From Capitulum mitella (taxonomy: Eukaryota; Arthropoda; Thecostraca; Pollicipedomorpha; Pollicipedidae): a DNA stretch of 64,000 bases. Location: NCBI GenBank assembly GCA_030062745.1, contig CP099846.1:25379201-25443200 (forward strand). Reading direction: 5' to 3'. Shown piece by piece: positions 45,500 through 57,662 of the stretch. A program made the position numbers and the translations under genes. Numbering within the stretch: the first letter of the stretch is position 1; each line of letters opens with the position of its first letter. The notes under the pieces are model-generated. The model ran no database searches, was not told the DNA's origin, and was given only the letters and a program-made list of their open reading frames with translations.

Positions 45500-46421
45500 G
45501 CAAGGCTGGAACAGGGGGTCTCTGTCGTTTATACCTTTTCCATGATGTTTTAAATGTTTATAATCCCTTCGGAGTTCAAACCTTTCGCCTGACCTTTTTA
45601 GGCCACAGGAGGCCTGAAACATTCTCCAGAAGCATCTTGCTTAGGTTGGGGGAGAAGCTTTGTCTTTTGTTACGCTTGCAAGGCAATATTTTGATGTAGA
45701 GAATTGTGGAATCACTGAACATGTCTTTGAAAACGATGTTGTATGTCCGTGGCCTGGCATTACCAAAGACTGATGCATATCTCAAAATATGCGAAATCGA
45801 CTGCGACTCAGCTACCCAATGTTTTACGAAGCTGCTCCATGTTGTTCTAGAACTAGAGAAAGAAATGACATAGTCGGGACGCATCGTCTCTCACAGGTGA
45901 ATGACATGCAGCATGTACTGCAACGAACTTCTGTTAGGAGTACACATATAATTCAAATGTATTAGGTTTTGACGAAAGCCGGTTTCATTTGGAGGGAAAG
46001 AACCATCTGAAGAATATCGTATCTGTGGTGCAAAAATGCTGCAGGTTGTGACAAACCTTATGGCTAAAGAGCGGAATTAGGCGATGTTATGTGCAGTACA
46101 GGTATCGACTGTTGTAGCAGCGCTGCTATTCAAGCCATTGCAGATTCGTATTTCACTGTAGCTCAGCCTGGTCGAGATATGCTGGACTGCCTAGAAAGTC
46201 TAGCGTTCCATTTTCCTGACTTTGAAGTCTTTGCCGTCAAAATTAAATTAAGCGCTGTTTGTGCGAGGCCACTGAGATTGGGACTGGAACATGTCGGAGA
46301 TCAATACCGCTTTGAATACCGCGCTGCGAAAAAAGCAGCTTTTCACTCTTTTGTTCTTTCATAAAGACTTAAAACGTTCATTATAAGGATAATCTTGCAA
46401 AAAGAAACAAACTGGTCATAT
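45500..46421. other. Unassigned DNA
   Basis: Open frames at 45576-45884 (minus, 102 codons) and 46089-46364 (plus, 91 codons) match no family I know; neither has supporting signals. Confidence 0.35.
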
Positions 46422-46443
46422 CACAATACCATAGGTGGGCACT

Positions 46444-46618
46444 GGTCCGTTACTCCGTTACTCCGTTACTAACGAAGTTACTTTTTTGAGTAACGGAGTA
46501 ACGGACCCGTTACTTTTATTTTACTGTAACGGACTGAGTAACGGAAGTTACTTTTGTGGTCCGTTACTCCGTTACTTTTTGGTCCGTTACTCCGTTACTC
46601 CGTTACTCCGTTACTTTT
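46444..46618. repeat. Left subterminal GGAGTAAC repeats of the hAT element
   Basis: At least a dozen GTTACTCC or GGAGTAAC-type words, often directly abutting as (CCGTTACT)n. Confidence 0.85.
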
Positions 46619-47157
46619 TAAACTCCTTACAGACACCGCCCGGCGTTATTTGCATCGGCACACGCCATTGGCTACTTGAATAGCCAACACCCAATAGCGT
46701 GTGGCGATACAAGCGCGGCTGGGCGCACACTCAGCTGACAATCGCGGAGTCGACTTGTTGACAATATTAGTCAGCTGATAAACGTTGACGGCAAGCTGGC
46801 GGCAATGGTTCAGTATAAAGGCCAGCTGACTTTGGTCTCTTTTGGGACAAAAGTATTGAATTATGCGTAAGTTTGATATGACTTAAAATGATAAATTAAC
46901 CAGTCGTCATTTTTCAAGCTAAGAGATACCAACGTTATTGTCATTTATACTGGAACAGCCAGCTGACGGCAGTTTTCAATGTTGTCTCAAGTTAGTCACG
47001 GATTATTACCACCGCCACACGGTTCCCCGCCAAGATCACTCAAGGCTGTTGAGCACATGATTACTGCCGCCATGGCCTTGGATCTGTGATGGCCATGGGG
47101 TGATGGAGTGGTGATTGATTCTTGACTGGCCTGAAATTTTAACTACCTGACACTAAA

Positions 47158-47433
47158 ATGTCCCATGAAGGCGTCTTTACGCCGCCACTGGAGGTCGAAA
47201 AACTTGACTCCGAGTCCGACGGTGCCTCAGCTTCGGAGGCAGAGGACGAGCCCGGTCTGGGTCACCCATGGCCACATCTAGAAACGTACTTTGAGTTTAA
47301 GGAGGAGGGGAGAAACGTCATTTTTACGTATGTCCTGTGCCGACCGAAAGAGGTTATAATCAAGGGTCACAAGAGTAGCCTTTCAAACCTAAAGGCACAT
47401 ATCAAGAGGAAGCATTATTTACGGTATTTCCAG
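47158..47433 (+). CDS. hAT transposase first exon (BED-type zinc finger)
   Basis: A 92-codon exon starts at an ATG with A at -3 and ends at CAG|GTGAGA, a good splice donor at 47434. The N-terminus is acidic (EVEKLDSESDGASASEAEDE). It is followed by a BED-finger-like segment with an aromatic start (YFEF), C near residue 60, and SNLKAHIKRKH giving the two histidines. The first metal-binding cysteine expected three residues before C60 is a tyrosine (TYVLC), so the finger is probably damaged. Such fingers bind the element's own ends. No downstream exon with the RNase H or dimerisation domain was found before 50134. Confidence 0.6.
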
Positions 47434-47554
47434 GTGAGAACAGAATGTGCACAATAAGTTGTCAGTAGTGAAGCATAATTATGAAGCTTGTCGACTATTG
47501 CTTGGACTATTTGCCTTAACCATATTCTCTGCAAGCAATGAGATTCACATTACC

Positions 47555-48153
47555 CTGGGGGGGGGGGGCAGATCTGCGGTAATCTACCTTTCGGCCGACG
47601 CTTACGCGTAATTTTTGGAGGCGCGGAAGTGGCAACACAAGCTGTGTTAACAATTTAGCCCATTCAGGTATTTTTCTAAGCACTGGCCCCTACTGGATGT
47701 GTAAACTGACTTGGTTAGATAACTCTTGAATTTTGATTCAGTTGACACATGTTTGTCTTCAGCCTATACGAGCTAACCAAACCAAAAAACAGGCAAATTG
47801 AACCTAACAACCTAACAACACACAACTAACAAAAAATTAGTTTTACATGCCCATCTAGGGCAATCCCTGCAACCATACAGTAGGTTTTAGGTTAGGTTAG
47901 GTTAAATCATTTTTAACTTGGAGGACAGGGTACATTGTCCATGCGATTCGAGTTACCACTCCTGCGTTCCCGAAAAAAATATCAACTGGCCGAAACACCT
48001 TTCGGCTGACACATGATTTTTTGTAGACGCAGAAGTGAGGACCCAAACTCAAACATGATATGAGCCGTTGCCACTTTTGCACCTTCGAAAAATATGCATT
48101 GGCCGAAAGGTGAAGATTACCAATTCTGCCCCCTCCCCTCCCCGCCCTTCCAG
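47555..48153. mobile_element. Nested element with ~75-bp inverted ends
   Basis: The left end, from about 47555, and the reverse complement of the right end, to about 48153, share GGGGGCAGA, GGTAATCT, ACCTTTCGGCC and AAGTGGCAAC in the same order over about 75 bp. A partial third copy (GGCCGAAACACCTTTCGGCT) lies near 47988. Boundaries are approximate because no duplication is evident. It lies inside the 3.7-kb hAT element. Confidence 0.5.
47887..47904. repeat. Short interstitial (TTAGG)n
   Basis: Three TTAGG units, the ancestral arthropod telomere word. At this length it may be chance. Confidence 0.5.
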
Positions 48154-48849
48154 AGATCTCGAGATGCATTCGTCCAATGTTGATGGGATGAATGCCATTT
48201 AATATGTTTCAACGAGATCTCCAATTCCGGACCCCAAAAATTAAAAAAATTGCGAAAATAGGGCGTGGGGGCAAACAAACCCCAAAATTTCGGGATTTTT
48301 GAAAGGTCACTGCGGCCGTGTTTACCAACCAATTTTCATGGGAATAACACGGTTCAGCTTGGAATGTCCAAGTCTTTTATCGAAAGCTGAAATTTAAAAT
48401 AGAAAACCATAGGCAGTTCCAGGGAGGGCAAGAAGGGTGATTTTTGAAATAAGAAATTTCCTTTGTTTTTGTTTGTTTTGGGTGATATAAACATCAGATG
48501 TACAACTAGCAAGCCAGTTTAAGTTTATATGTAGCGCAGAGGTGGGTCCAGGTAAACAAAATTGGGAGGGCACCATAAGCACAATAGTGTGCTCCCCCAT
48601 TTTTTCAGTACCTGGGTGTGCGTTCGCCTGAAAATGAGTGTGCATACGCATTGTTTAGGATGTGTATGACTATATAAATGAGTCAGTGATCTTTATTTCT
48701 ACTCAGAATGTCACGATAGTGAACCGCACAACTTTGCAGCTTCACGCACAGCACATTACCGCCGAAAACGGGGGCTTGGAACCGCCTCTGCGGGACCGAT
48801 TTTTTTTTAAATGTTGACAAAACACGTGTGTATCAATTCCATGAAATGC

Positions 48850-48942
48850 CAGAAAATCTTGTGGCGCTGCGGCAAACAGTGTGGGAGCGACAAGCAAAAA
48901 GACACGGGTAGCAGAATCTGCCCCCCCCCACAGGGAATAGGG
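48850..48942 (+). mobile_element. Family B-like right terminus, remnant
   Basis: GCGACAAGCAAAAAG, then a C-run, then AGGGAATAGGG followed by TTAA (48943-48946) matches the right end of family B with many changes. No left end was found. Confidence 0.6.
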
Positions 48943-48961
48943 TTAAATGAAGTGTTTTTAA

Positions 48962-49330
48962 CCCGTCTCCGGCCGGGCTCAGAATGCCCTTTGCCCGGCC
49001 GGAGGGGGAACGCGGATTTCCGCACCTCCCAGGATCTCGGCTCCCATATATCGCACGGAAAAAAGGAAAACACCGGCGGAGAGGTTTTGTCAAACCGAGA
49101 CGAAAACATTCAAGAGTTTTGACCTCAGGTCAATTTTGAGGCCACCAGACGCCATGAAAGGTCAAAACACGTCCTTGGAATTAGGTAAATAGACACAATA
49201 CCTTGTCCCTGAAAAGCTGAACTTAAGCGACATATACTGAACCGTAAGACAATAGCGAGTTCATTGATATCAATTTTGGCCTTTCACAGGGGTCAGGTCA
49301 GGTCTCGTCATCGTTCCAAAATGTTCCACT
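48962..49330 (+). mobile_element. Third TTAA-type terminus (left end)
   Basis: TTAA at 48958-48961 is followed by CCCGTCTCCGGCCGGGC and a hairpin (GGCCGGGC...GCCCGGCC). Further in lies TGACCTCAGGTCA (49118-49131) and other AGGTCA words. The plan is the same as families A and B but the sequence is distinct. No right end was found, so the extent is a guess. Confidence 0.45.
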
Positions 49331-49989
49331 TGTGAACGGCTAACATCCTCCGTTGCATCTTACTTATGAGCATGTTTTTATAGCTAATTTGTCTTTTCAA
49401 GGGTGCTGAAGAGGTACTAAAGCACCTTTTTTTAGTCTTTTATTTCACAATAATAAAATCCATATCAGTCATGTTTTTTTGAGTCCTTCGTCGTTTTGTA
49501 TTAAAAAAACGTCAGGGGTATCAGGAATCTTACCTGCACGCACGCGCTCGTACACAAACTAATGCACACAATTTCAAAACAAAACAAGAAGTTCGCGAGA
49601 CTGAAACGAGCTCTGAACGGAGACCATTATGTTCAGGGCGAATACTTCGAAAGGCATTGTTGATCAAACCCAGTCGATAGATGTCCGCTGTTCGTCGCAT
49701 TTTGCATGCGTCCGCTCCAGCGCCGGTTGTTCCCGCTCCGTCGGCGCCGCGGGCAGTGAACAGGAATTCGTTGGTTTGAACATTGTGGTTAACACAGTGG
49801 TAGAATACCCGCCGCGGCTGTTGTCCCGGCGCCGCCGACTCCACAACGGCTGGTGAGGGCAGTGGGCAGCTAGCGGAGTGTTTTGGGTAAGCGCTTTTTG
49901 TTTCTTCCCTTTGTATATGGAATGCGTTTTACAACCACAAAGCAGCATAAAAGACTTAAAACCCGCGTTCGCTTGGTTTTCACTGCATT

Positions 49990-50120
49990 TAAAAAAGTAA
50001 CGGAATAACGGAGTAACGGTAACTTCCGTTACTTTTTAAGGCAGAGTAACGGAGTAACGAGTAACGGACTGTTTTTTTAGTAACGGAGTAACGAGTAACG
50101 AAGTTACATTTTTTAGTAAC
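49990..50120. repeat. Right subterminal GGAGTAAC repeats of the hAT element
   Basis: Many AGTAACGGAGTAACG words, largely inverted relative to those at 46444-46618. Confidence 0.85.
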
Positions 50121-50579
50121 GATGCCCACCTATGCACAATACTATGAATATTATATCTTAGATACACAGAGAGAAATTGTTCATAGGGGCTTCAGACGTT
50201 CATTCGAAGGATGAACTTTCAAAAAGAAGCAGAATATCTACTTTAAACCTTGATTCGCGCTTGAAAATTGCTTCAGATTGCTTCCTCGGCGCCCTCGCAA
50301 CTAACCTATTGTTAACATTGTTTGAACAGGTATGAATTAAACTCAAGGCATCTTACTGATTTCGATATTCAATGCATTTCAGCAGCAACAGAAGGCCTAT
50401 TACTGGCTCATCCTTGCTATGTCCTCGAGCTTCGCGGTCTGACGCACGATTCAGTACACTCCGATATTCATTGCGTAACGAGGATAAGCCGGTAAAAGGC
50501 CTGCTATTTCTGCTGATACGCAATGAATAGAACATGGCAAAACAAAACGCAGGGAAAACAGTGAGAAGTCACTTTTAAC

Positions 50580-50700
50580 CTCCGGTAGTGTAGTTTTCGT
50601 GTGCTGCAGATTGGCTTCTAGAGCTGCTGGTCACAACTTGACCGTCTGAGTTCGAGCACGCGTTGGAGGTGCAACTTTCCCGTTCTGTTCTGCCAGACGT
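50580..50700 (+). mobile_element. Possible degenerate SINE
   Basis: TTCTAGAGCTGCTGGTCACA then TTGACCGTCTGAGTTCGAGC resembles a decayed A-box/anticodon arm and B box of a tRNA-derived SINE. No clear ends. Confidence 0.35.
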
Positions 50701-53680
50701 CTCTTCGAACACGGTTTGAACCTTCCAGCATTCATCCCACAATGCAACTTGTGGCCGGATAAACGCTTGTCAATTTTTCCACCATTCCATCCAATGAGTA
50801 TTCTTGTGCTGGGACTTGCTGCCGTGGGAACTTGCCGTCAGAAATGTACGAGCGTACAGCGCTGTGTGAATGGACCCGTGTTAGTGTTAGCCTCAGGGGA
50901 TCACATAACACTTGACAGGAAATCATTGGATCTCGGACGTCATAGGCCTTGCAAAATGCAGGATAAAAGGCGACCTTCATTATAAAGGAATCGATGATTG
51001 CTGCGTGGCGCGGGTAATCATCGTCGACGCTTCGATTGTGGATTGACACCATAATTTTACAATCAAAAGAGGGAAGCGGCCGTGAAAGGTAGGCGAAGGT
51101 CGAGCGTTTTGGTTAGAACGTTCGGAAACAGTCTAATTCGGCGGACAAACCAACAAAAATGCACGATGCAGACGGCAGACGAAAACGGACGGCAATGCGA
51201 GAACGATGAGAATCAAGGCTGCCAAAATATCAGTCAACATTGGCCTTAGACTCATCCGGAGAGCCTTTTTGATTTAAACTGCGTTCAGGCTTTCAAGTGC
51301 TTTGACTTTATAGCCCGGAAGATTGCCATTTGATGAAAGACCATCGGAGTGATTTGGCAGACGGATTTGTAGTTTCTGCGACTGTAACTGTCGGCGCCAA
51401 TTTCGACTGAACTCGCCGGGATAATGGACGCCGAACTATGAGGCCTCCGACATCATGGTTCGCGTTGAAGCCTGCTGCGGCGGGCGTCGTGTCCCGTGAC
51501 GGCCACTATCGATCTTCCGAGACTGCAAGTCGCACCTCGTTCAAACAACTAATGTCTCAGCCAGCCAAAGTATTCTGAAGTTTTACCGGATCCGGGCTGG
51601 CGTCATGTGTAGAAGGAATGCATGGCAAAATGCCGTTGTCAACCGGGTCCAAAGATGGCCTGAGATGGCAAAGTTCATCTGCAAATGATGAAGCGCAACC
51701 ACTCTTGTGAGATACCGTACCATGCCGTCCTTTAACTTTCGTGGACAATGAAATTATCTTTGTAAAGGATTGTCGTCAAGTTGAATCGCATTTGTGCGTG
51801 AAGGTAAAAGTAAATTCAGGACGGCTGCATGTTGTTTATTATTGCGCATTGCTACCTTAGGGGCTAGACGGCAACGAGCGGGCACGAACAGCGCGCACGA
51901 GCGAACGTGTAAGAAGCAACACTCCGGAGTTTCAGTAACAACGGATTAAAAAAGCACGTCAGGCCACCAAATGCTCAGCGATTGTTACTCCGTCAGTTTG
52001 ATATCAAATGGTACGAAATGTGTCAAAACATGTTTGAACGAGTGCAAATTACGCTCGAAAAAGTCCAGTGGTAACCAATGTTCCGAGCGCTCACAAATCC
52101 CAGCCTGCTGGTCATGCTGCATGTTCTGACTGGCCGGCACTTGCAGCAAATTGGAACGGTTTTTTCATGGTCATGTGTTTGTTTTTGAAAGGTAGGGATT
52201 CATTCATTGCAAATGTTATTGTGACTGGAATCACTTGAGGATTATATTGTTATCTGTCAAGTCGTGCCACATCTGGCATGGCTTGTCAGTTTCAAAACGT
52301 CAGTGTTTTTCCTGTCCGTCCCTCTATTTGCGAGCCCATCGTTACAATTCCATCGCCATCCATTAAATAAAACATTACCCACGGTATGGTCAATCTTAAG
52401 GCTGTCAGCTCACATGGTCTGTTCTGAAGGTGCTGTACGTGCCACCTAACGTTAATTTGCCTCAAGACTTGCACGCCCCGGACAAATAATTCGTGTTCGC
52501 AGAGACGTCGCAAAGCCCTGTTCACACATCCACCGGACAAGAACGTTTTAGAACGGACCAGCCGCCGTGGCCGACGCGGTCGGTTGACTTTTGTCCGTGT
52601 TTGGTAACCCGGCACCCGGTAACACAGCACCCGGTCAATTCGTCCGGTCCGCTCCGCTGGATGACTGGACCGGGAAGTTCGGGACCGGCGAGCGGCCGGT
52701 GTCGTCCGTTCCGGTCGCCGGCCAGAAGTTGAACGGCGTTTAACTTTTAAACCGTTTTGTCGTTCGCTCTGCGTTGGTGCACGACTACTGAAGCCATATT
52801 TTGCACTGCTTAGGATAGTGCGGGTGATGGTCTGGACTCCATGTGTTGGAACTGTGTGGAAAAATATGATTGACTTCATCCACATTGTCGCTGAAGACTT
52901 TAAATTGCTAGTATTTGATTAGAGCACCCGTCCCGTATGAGGCTTATTCAGGACTATGATCAGCAGGTTTCGAATATTTGGAGACTTGCAAACGGGAATT
53001 CTGCAGCAATGCTGATGAACGATATCTGCAGTGGCCCTGGTTGCATTCGTGGACATAGATCCTTATTGTTGTTTGTCCAGCTATTCTCGTAATGAAACTA
53101 ATTTTCGTCGACTCTTGCATCCGCCCAAAACGCTTTGGTGCTCCTCAGTTACTGTTTCCTGTACTGTTTCCTCAGTACGCAAAACAACAATAAAAGCAGG
53201 GCCACTTCCTCAACACCGAAGATTTTCTACATTTTCTGAGGATTTTAGGTGCGACTAACAATTTTCCTTAAGATTTTATTTCTGGAAAAGTAACTGGGGA
53301 TTTTTCGGAAAATTTGGCCCTCGATAAGAAACTGAATTTAGTTGACTCGCGGTATTTCTTGCCCAAGGTTGACGAGTTATCGCTATAATAATAATGCACA
53401 ACCAGTTTTACGACATTTTCGGATTTAGTGGCTTTTTTAAGACTTTTAAGGCAGACTTTTTTAATTGTTCATGGTTTGTTTCATATGGCAGCTCTGCTGC
53501 TGACCTTGTCCGGGCGACTCTAGAACAGGTCTTGCACGGCTTGTGCCGCCGCACGAATTCTACGAAATTTGGATTAGCAAAGCTTCCTTGCACTTGCTCC
53601 TAGGACTGCATGCAAAAGTCGCCGGTTGGTGCTGAAATTTGGAGTTGCAACCGTTATAAACAAGCATTTAGGCAGATAGC
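50701..53680. other. Unassigned DNA
   Basis: No gene recognised. A minus-strand frame (52292-52885) covers a GC-rich patch with ACCCGGTAACACAGCACCCG-type repeats at 52605-52640. Its composition and the absence of motifs argue against a protein. Confidence 0.4.
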
Positions 53681-54519
53681 ATGCCAGACCGAAATGATCA
53701 AGGTAAGACGGTGAAAATGTCTACCTCGGAGTACCATGTCAGGAACCGTCAGAAATGTCAAACGACGCCAAAATACAAAACGTGGATTGGTCTTGACGCC
53801 GGCTATCCATCAAAGGCATTTTGCAAGATTTGCCATGCGACGATGGTCACCAAGAAAACGTCTGGATGACCACGTAATTCGGAAGCGTTCACAGAACAGC
53901 AAAACTTCAGGGGTGAAGGCTAAACCATGATCGACAGTTCTGGTAAACCATCTGCGCTGGACAGGACGAGGGTAGCAGAGCTGACAATCGTCCATATTGC
54001 GGAGCTTTGTGCAATTAGAAAAACGGGCCATCTTGGAGAGCTTGTCAGCGGGCTCAGTCAAGCAGGAACGTCAGAACACCCGGAAAAGTGGGGAGGGGTA
54101 GAGATGCTTTTCCCCTTAGGACCAGTATTAGATTTCCCAAAAGTGTGAGGCATGGTCCCTGTCCCCTTCCATGTTCCTACGCCCGTGCATTGAAGAGCAA
54201 CACATCGCCAATCTGAAGCTGCATCCAAGTGTTCTGCAATGATCACAGATTTGCGCGCACCTAAAATGATGGGGGGTTTAAAGCAGGACATAAGTCAGTT
54301 GTGCTATTGACTGCTGGCTGACGAGTCAAATGACGCATCGGATGTGAAGCATCTTTGGACAACCATCAGGCACATAAGCGCATCCACTGGCCGCCTAGTT
54401 GAAACGTAGTTGGGGCTGGTGGGTCCAACAGAGTTGCCCGTCAGATGCAGTTGTTGAAGCGCTTCTGGAAAAGATGCGAACTGATTGGCTAGATGTGAAG
54501 CACACGGTCGGGATGGGTA
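53681..54519 (+). pseudogene. hAT-family transposase pseudogene, 5' part
   Basis: Across three frames the plus strand reads like the N-terminal half of a hAT transposase. First is a zinc-finger-like YPSKAFCKICHATM...LDDHV..RSQNSK. Then comes VAELTIVHIAELC and RKTGHLGELVSGL (53960-54056). Then LKQDISQLCY*LLADESNDA with VKHLWTTIRHIS and GRLVET (54278-54410), equivalent to the block carrying the first catalytic Asp (here ADES). Last is LDVKHTVGMGTG just before 54520. Frameshifts and stops are present, and the frame is ended by family C copy 3. The 3' half is not seen in the window. Confidence 0.6.
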
Positions 54520-54699
54520 CAGGGCTTATTCTAAGGAAAATGACTGGGCAAAGGGGCAATTCCGCCAGCGAAGGGCATAGGTGGAGGCTACGACTCCCCG
54601 TCATTTGCGTTCTTGTTGAATTTCACCCACTTCATCAGGTGCCCTCTTAAAAAATGCCCTGCACAGCACACACACACTCACAGACACGCATATGTGTAC

Positions 54700-54704
<5 letters not shown>

Positions 54705-54752
<48 letters not shown>
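54705..54752. repeat. (TA)n microsatellite in family C copy 3
   Basis: About 23 TA units, at the same place as the TA blocks of copy 2. Confidence 0.95.
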
Positions 54753-54756
<4 letters not shown>

Positions 54757-55344
54757 CGTGTTTGCGTATATTCACTAGGGTGGTTCCCAAAACTATGGAA
54801 GAATTACGATGAAGGCTTCCAGAGTTCTTCCTCATTAACTGACGCGTCTTTGGGAGGAAATGATGCGTGTAAACTGCGGCCTTGATCCAACACTTTTAAC
54901 CTTTGTCGCATGAGGGAGGAATGCCACTTGCTCATATAGAGTGGTGCCTTAGACCATTTGTTAGATTATATTTCAGTTTGATGAAATTTGCGCAGGGGTT
55001 TATACATTCCGGGTCCATTAAAGTCAAAGAACACCATTCCAACTATTTCCCGCAAAAACTCAAATTTTATAGACTTGTGATCCCTGGAAAATTCGGTCAT
55101 GGTGACGTCAATCTGAAATGCCCACGTGTTTTGTTGCCCAGTTATTTTTTAAACCGTGCACACCGTATGAATAAACTGCGCATCATTTTATTCCTGTTGA
55201 TAGCACTGGATCGAGGCTATCCCTCACATGACCGTTTGACTCAATGACCAGTGACCGTTTCAGATCACTGGTCATTGACTCTGTCGGCAGCAGCATAACT
55301 TAGGTGGGAATGACACTGTAGCCTCCTTTGTGGCCCCAGGGTGC

Positions 55345-57468
55345 TGGCAAAAGTAACATTCGAAGAATTACAGCAGGTACTGCTTTTGCCATTCATGTTT
55401 CATGAGTGCCTTGCTGTTCACTTGGATAAGAGCCACATCTCGCTCGATGAAGTCACTCACCATCACGATTCCGCGCAGGACTTCCTTGGCGTCCTTGAAG
55501 CCAGGTGTTTTCCGCCAATCAGCGGGATCGGCGGCAGGGAGGTCCGTGTTGACGCCGTAGTCCTTCAGCATTCCTACCAATTTTGCCGTGATAAAGTTGC
55601 CAGGTGAAGCTTGTTCCTGATGAAATGGTGAGATCCCCTCTTCTGGGAGTGCCGCGACCGTCCACTTCATCTTATTCAGCACGTCCTCGTCGAAGAACGA
55701 CAGACCAACTTGTTCTTCGTTGAGGTACTATACAATTCGGGCGATAGGTGGCAAACGCACCATAAGAAAATCAGGAGATAGGTGACTAGCGAGCCTCTCG
55801 GGGGTCGCCTTCAAAATTTCGGCGTTCAGATCAAGCTTTGCAGGCAGGCCAGGCCGTGCACGGGAGCTTTGACCAGCGATGGGTCGCAGAACCATGCCCT
55901 GACGTACAGAACAACAATGAAGGAGACGAAGCGCACGAGTGCTCCAAATACGCTGAGAGTCACGGAAAACTGACCGCGAAGCAAGGTCTTGATCCCATAA
56001 ATCATGCGTCCCATCCATCTGGCATGATGGAGAGCACCTGGTTAGAGAAAACTGACTCGCCGCGGAGGCTGTTCGCCAAAGATAATGATCGTGAACTTCA
56101 ACAACTCACGGTAATAATCTCGTGGGTGGATTTCGGCGAGCTTCTCACGGCAGAAGGCGACGATGCGATCCTTGGAGGCGGGAATGCGTCGGCTACCGCC
56201 GGCTCCAGGTCTCCGCGCATTATAGAGCTTCGAGCTTCCTCCGACCAATGTGCGTTTATTTTCTCTTGACGCGCTTGAACAAAGAGATCCCCGGTCCTGA
56301 AGACGGACCGACGCACGTGGAGAAGGTCTCCTCTGCCACCAGTTCGAAGGTATGATGACGACAAGCGAGGTGAAGGAGCTGTCGTCCAAGCTTCTGTTGG
56401 AGAAACGGCGTCTGTCCGGTATTGCTGGAAATGGTGATGATGCTCATATCGACCCCAGTCTTCCCGACAGGACGCGATAACGTCGGCTCTCGCTGCCTCA
56501 GTAGCGTCTGCGAGTTTCGGAACAGCGAGTAGCTTGGCGACTTCTTGGACCGGTTGCAATGACAGGGTGTCTGTTCACCTTCTCCTTTCCGTTGTCGGGT
56601 AACAGTTCGTCGCCCCAGTGGTTCGCTAGCTTGGGTAGCGCGGAGAAAGAAGACCAGATTTCCTTCGCTATGGCTCTCCTCTGCGATCTACGCGACCACC
56701 TGATCGAGGTACTATTGATCGCCAGTTCAGGGGAACCATGGCCAAGGGTTGAATCCATCACCGATAGGACTACAAAGCGATCGATTGCTAGGCTTGGTCC
56801 GATCGAGGGCTGCTGCCAGACCAGGAGAGACGATGTTCTTGGCTATCCTGCAGGGCCACTTTAAAGGAGAAGGCATGGTGAAGCGCTGTGGGTCATCCTC
56901 ATCAGTCAGTTGTATGCTGTCGCATTCTGACTGAGCACTTACCTCCTGCTCGGTTTGCTTGTCAGTCGAACGGATGGTCTTTTCTGTGGTCTGCTGTCAA
57001 TGAAGAGCCCGCTCCACCTTCCCAGGAAGGAACGTAACGACTCCCATCATGAAGCATCGGTGGCCTGGCCCTGTGAGGCTTGAGGGAAGGCTTTGTTCTC
57101 TTGGATTCTGGTGATCGTAATGGCCTGTTATAGGCAATTTCAAAGAGGTATTTGAGGCTGCCCCTAAATTTCCTTCTCCATTTGCAGGGTGGTACAGCTC
57201 GATACTAGGCAAACGTCCTGTTGAGCTTCGTCATCTCGTTCCTCTCCGAGTGCAGTGCAGTGGGAATTCAGGCTTTGTTCCACACCCTCATTACTTCGCG
57301 GACGGTCTGTGTTCCGACCTCCTTCTTGATGAGTTTATCCGCACGATGAGGCTGCAAATAACGCTGTAGCATTTTAGCATTTTCCCCAAAGTAGGCAGCT
57401 TGTTTCCTTGTACTGATTCGACCGGAGCACCTATCAACCAAATCTAGACGTTTTATCTCGTCGGGCAT
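55345..57468 (-). pseudogene. Family C transposase pseudogene, copy 3
   Basis: It has the same block order as copy 2. The N-terminal part is clearest here: MPDEIKRLDLVDRC, then YFGENAKMLQRYL, then TQTVREVMRVWNKA (57268-57468). Later come LGHGSPELAI, a finger-like LACRHHTFELVAEE, GPSSGPGISLFKRVK (near 56256-56310), FCREKLAEIHPRDYY, FSVTLSVFGALVRF, and VSDFIERDVALIQV with KHEWQKQYLL at 55368-55460. Frames change several times and stops are present. Comparison of the three copies would allow a consensus to be inferred. Confidence 0.65.
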
Positions 57469-57662
57469 GCCATAGTGGTGCAGACTTCCCCATAAAAAGT
57501 ACTTCCTGCGCTGACGCTAGTCGCCGCGGGTGGTCCTTAAATATCCCGCCGTCTTAGAGCGCGCGGGTATTAACTAGACCGGCAGCATAGGTTACCGTGG
57601 GTTAGGCACGGCTAGACGTGGTGTTTCAAAATCGTTATATCTGTGCCACAGTCTGAAAACAA

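Larger units (their letters stand above)
46430..50134 (+). mobile_element. 3.7-kb hAT transposon with perfect 8-bp target duplication
   Basis: The element starts CATAGGTGGGCACTGGTCCG and ends TAACGATGCCCACCTATG. It is flanked by the exact 8-mer CACAATAC at 46422-46429 and 50135-50142. Both subterminal regions (46446-46618 and 49990-50120) consist of the word GTTACTCC/GGAGTAAC in many copies and both orientations, as expected for transposase-binding subterminal repeats. It carries one coding exon (47158-47433) and nested smaller elements, but no catalytic transposase exon is recognisable. It is a deletion derivative or a nonautonomous element. Confidence 0.85.
54520..57662 (-). mobile_element. 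Family C hAT-like transposon, copy 3 (right end deleted)
   Basis: It starts CAGGGCTTATTCTAAGG (one or two changes from copy 2) inside the hAT pseudogene. It follows copy 2 colinearly until about 57662, just after the CCACAGTCTG word, then switches abruptly to family B sequence. The right inverted repeat and about 1 kb before it are missing. Confidence 0.8.

Noticed and set aside
47887..47904. Telomere fusion site
   Set aside because: Only three TTAGG units are present, too few to distinguish from chance.
50353..50535. Additional short coding frames around the right flank of the hAT element
   Set aside because: Frames of about 60 codons are expected by chance and none carries a recognisable motif.
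52500..52745. PIF/Harbinger-type MITE
   Set aside because: The CCTGTTCACACATCCACCGG start is suggestive, but no inverted partner end or TTA/TWA-type duplication was found.
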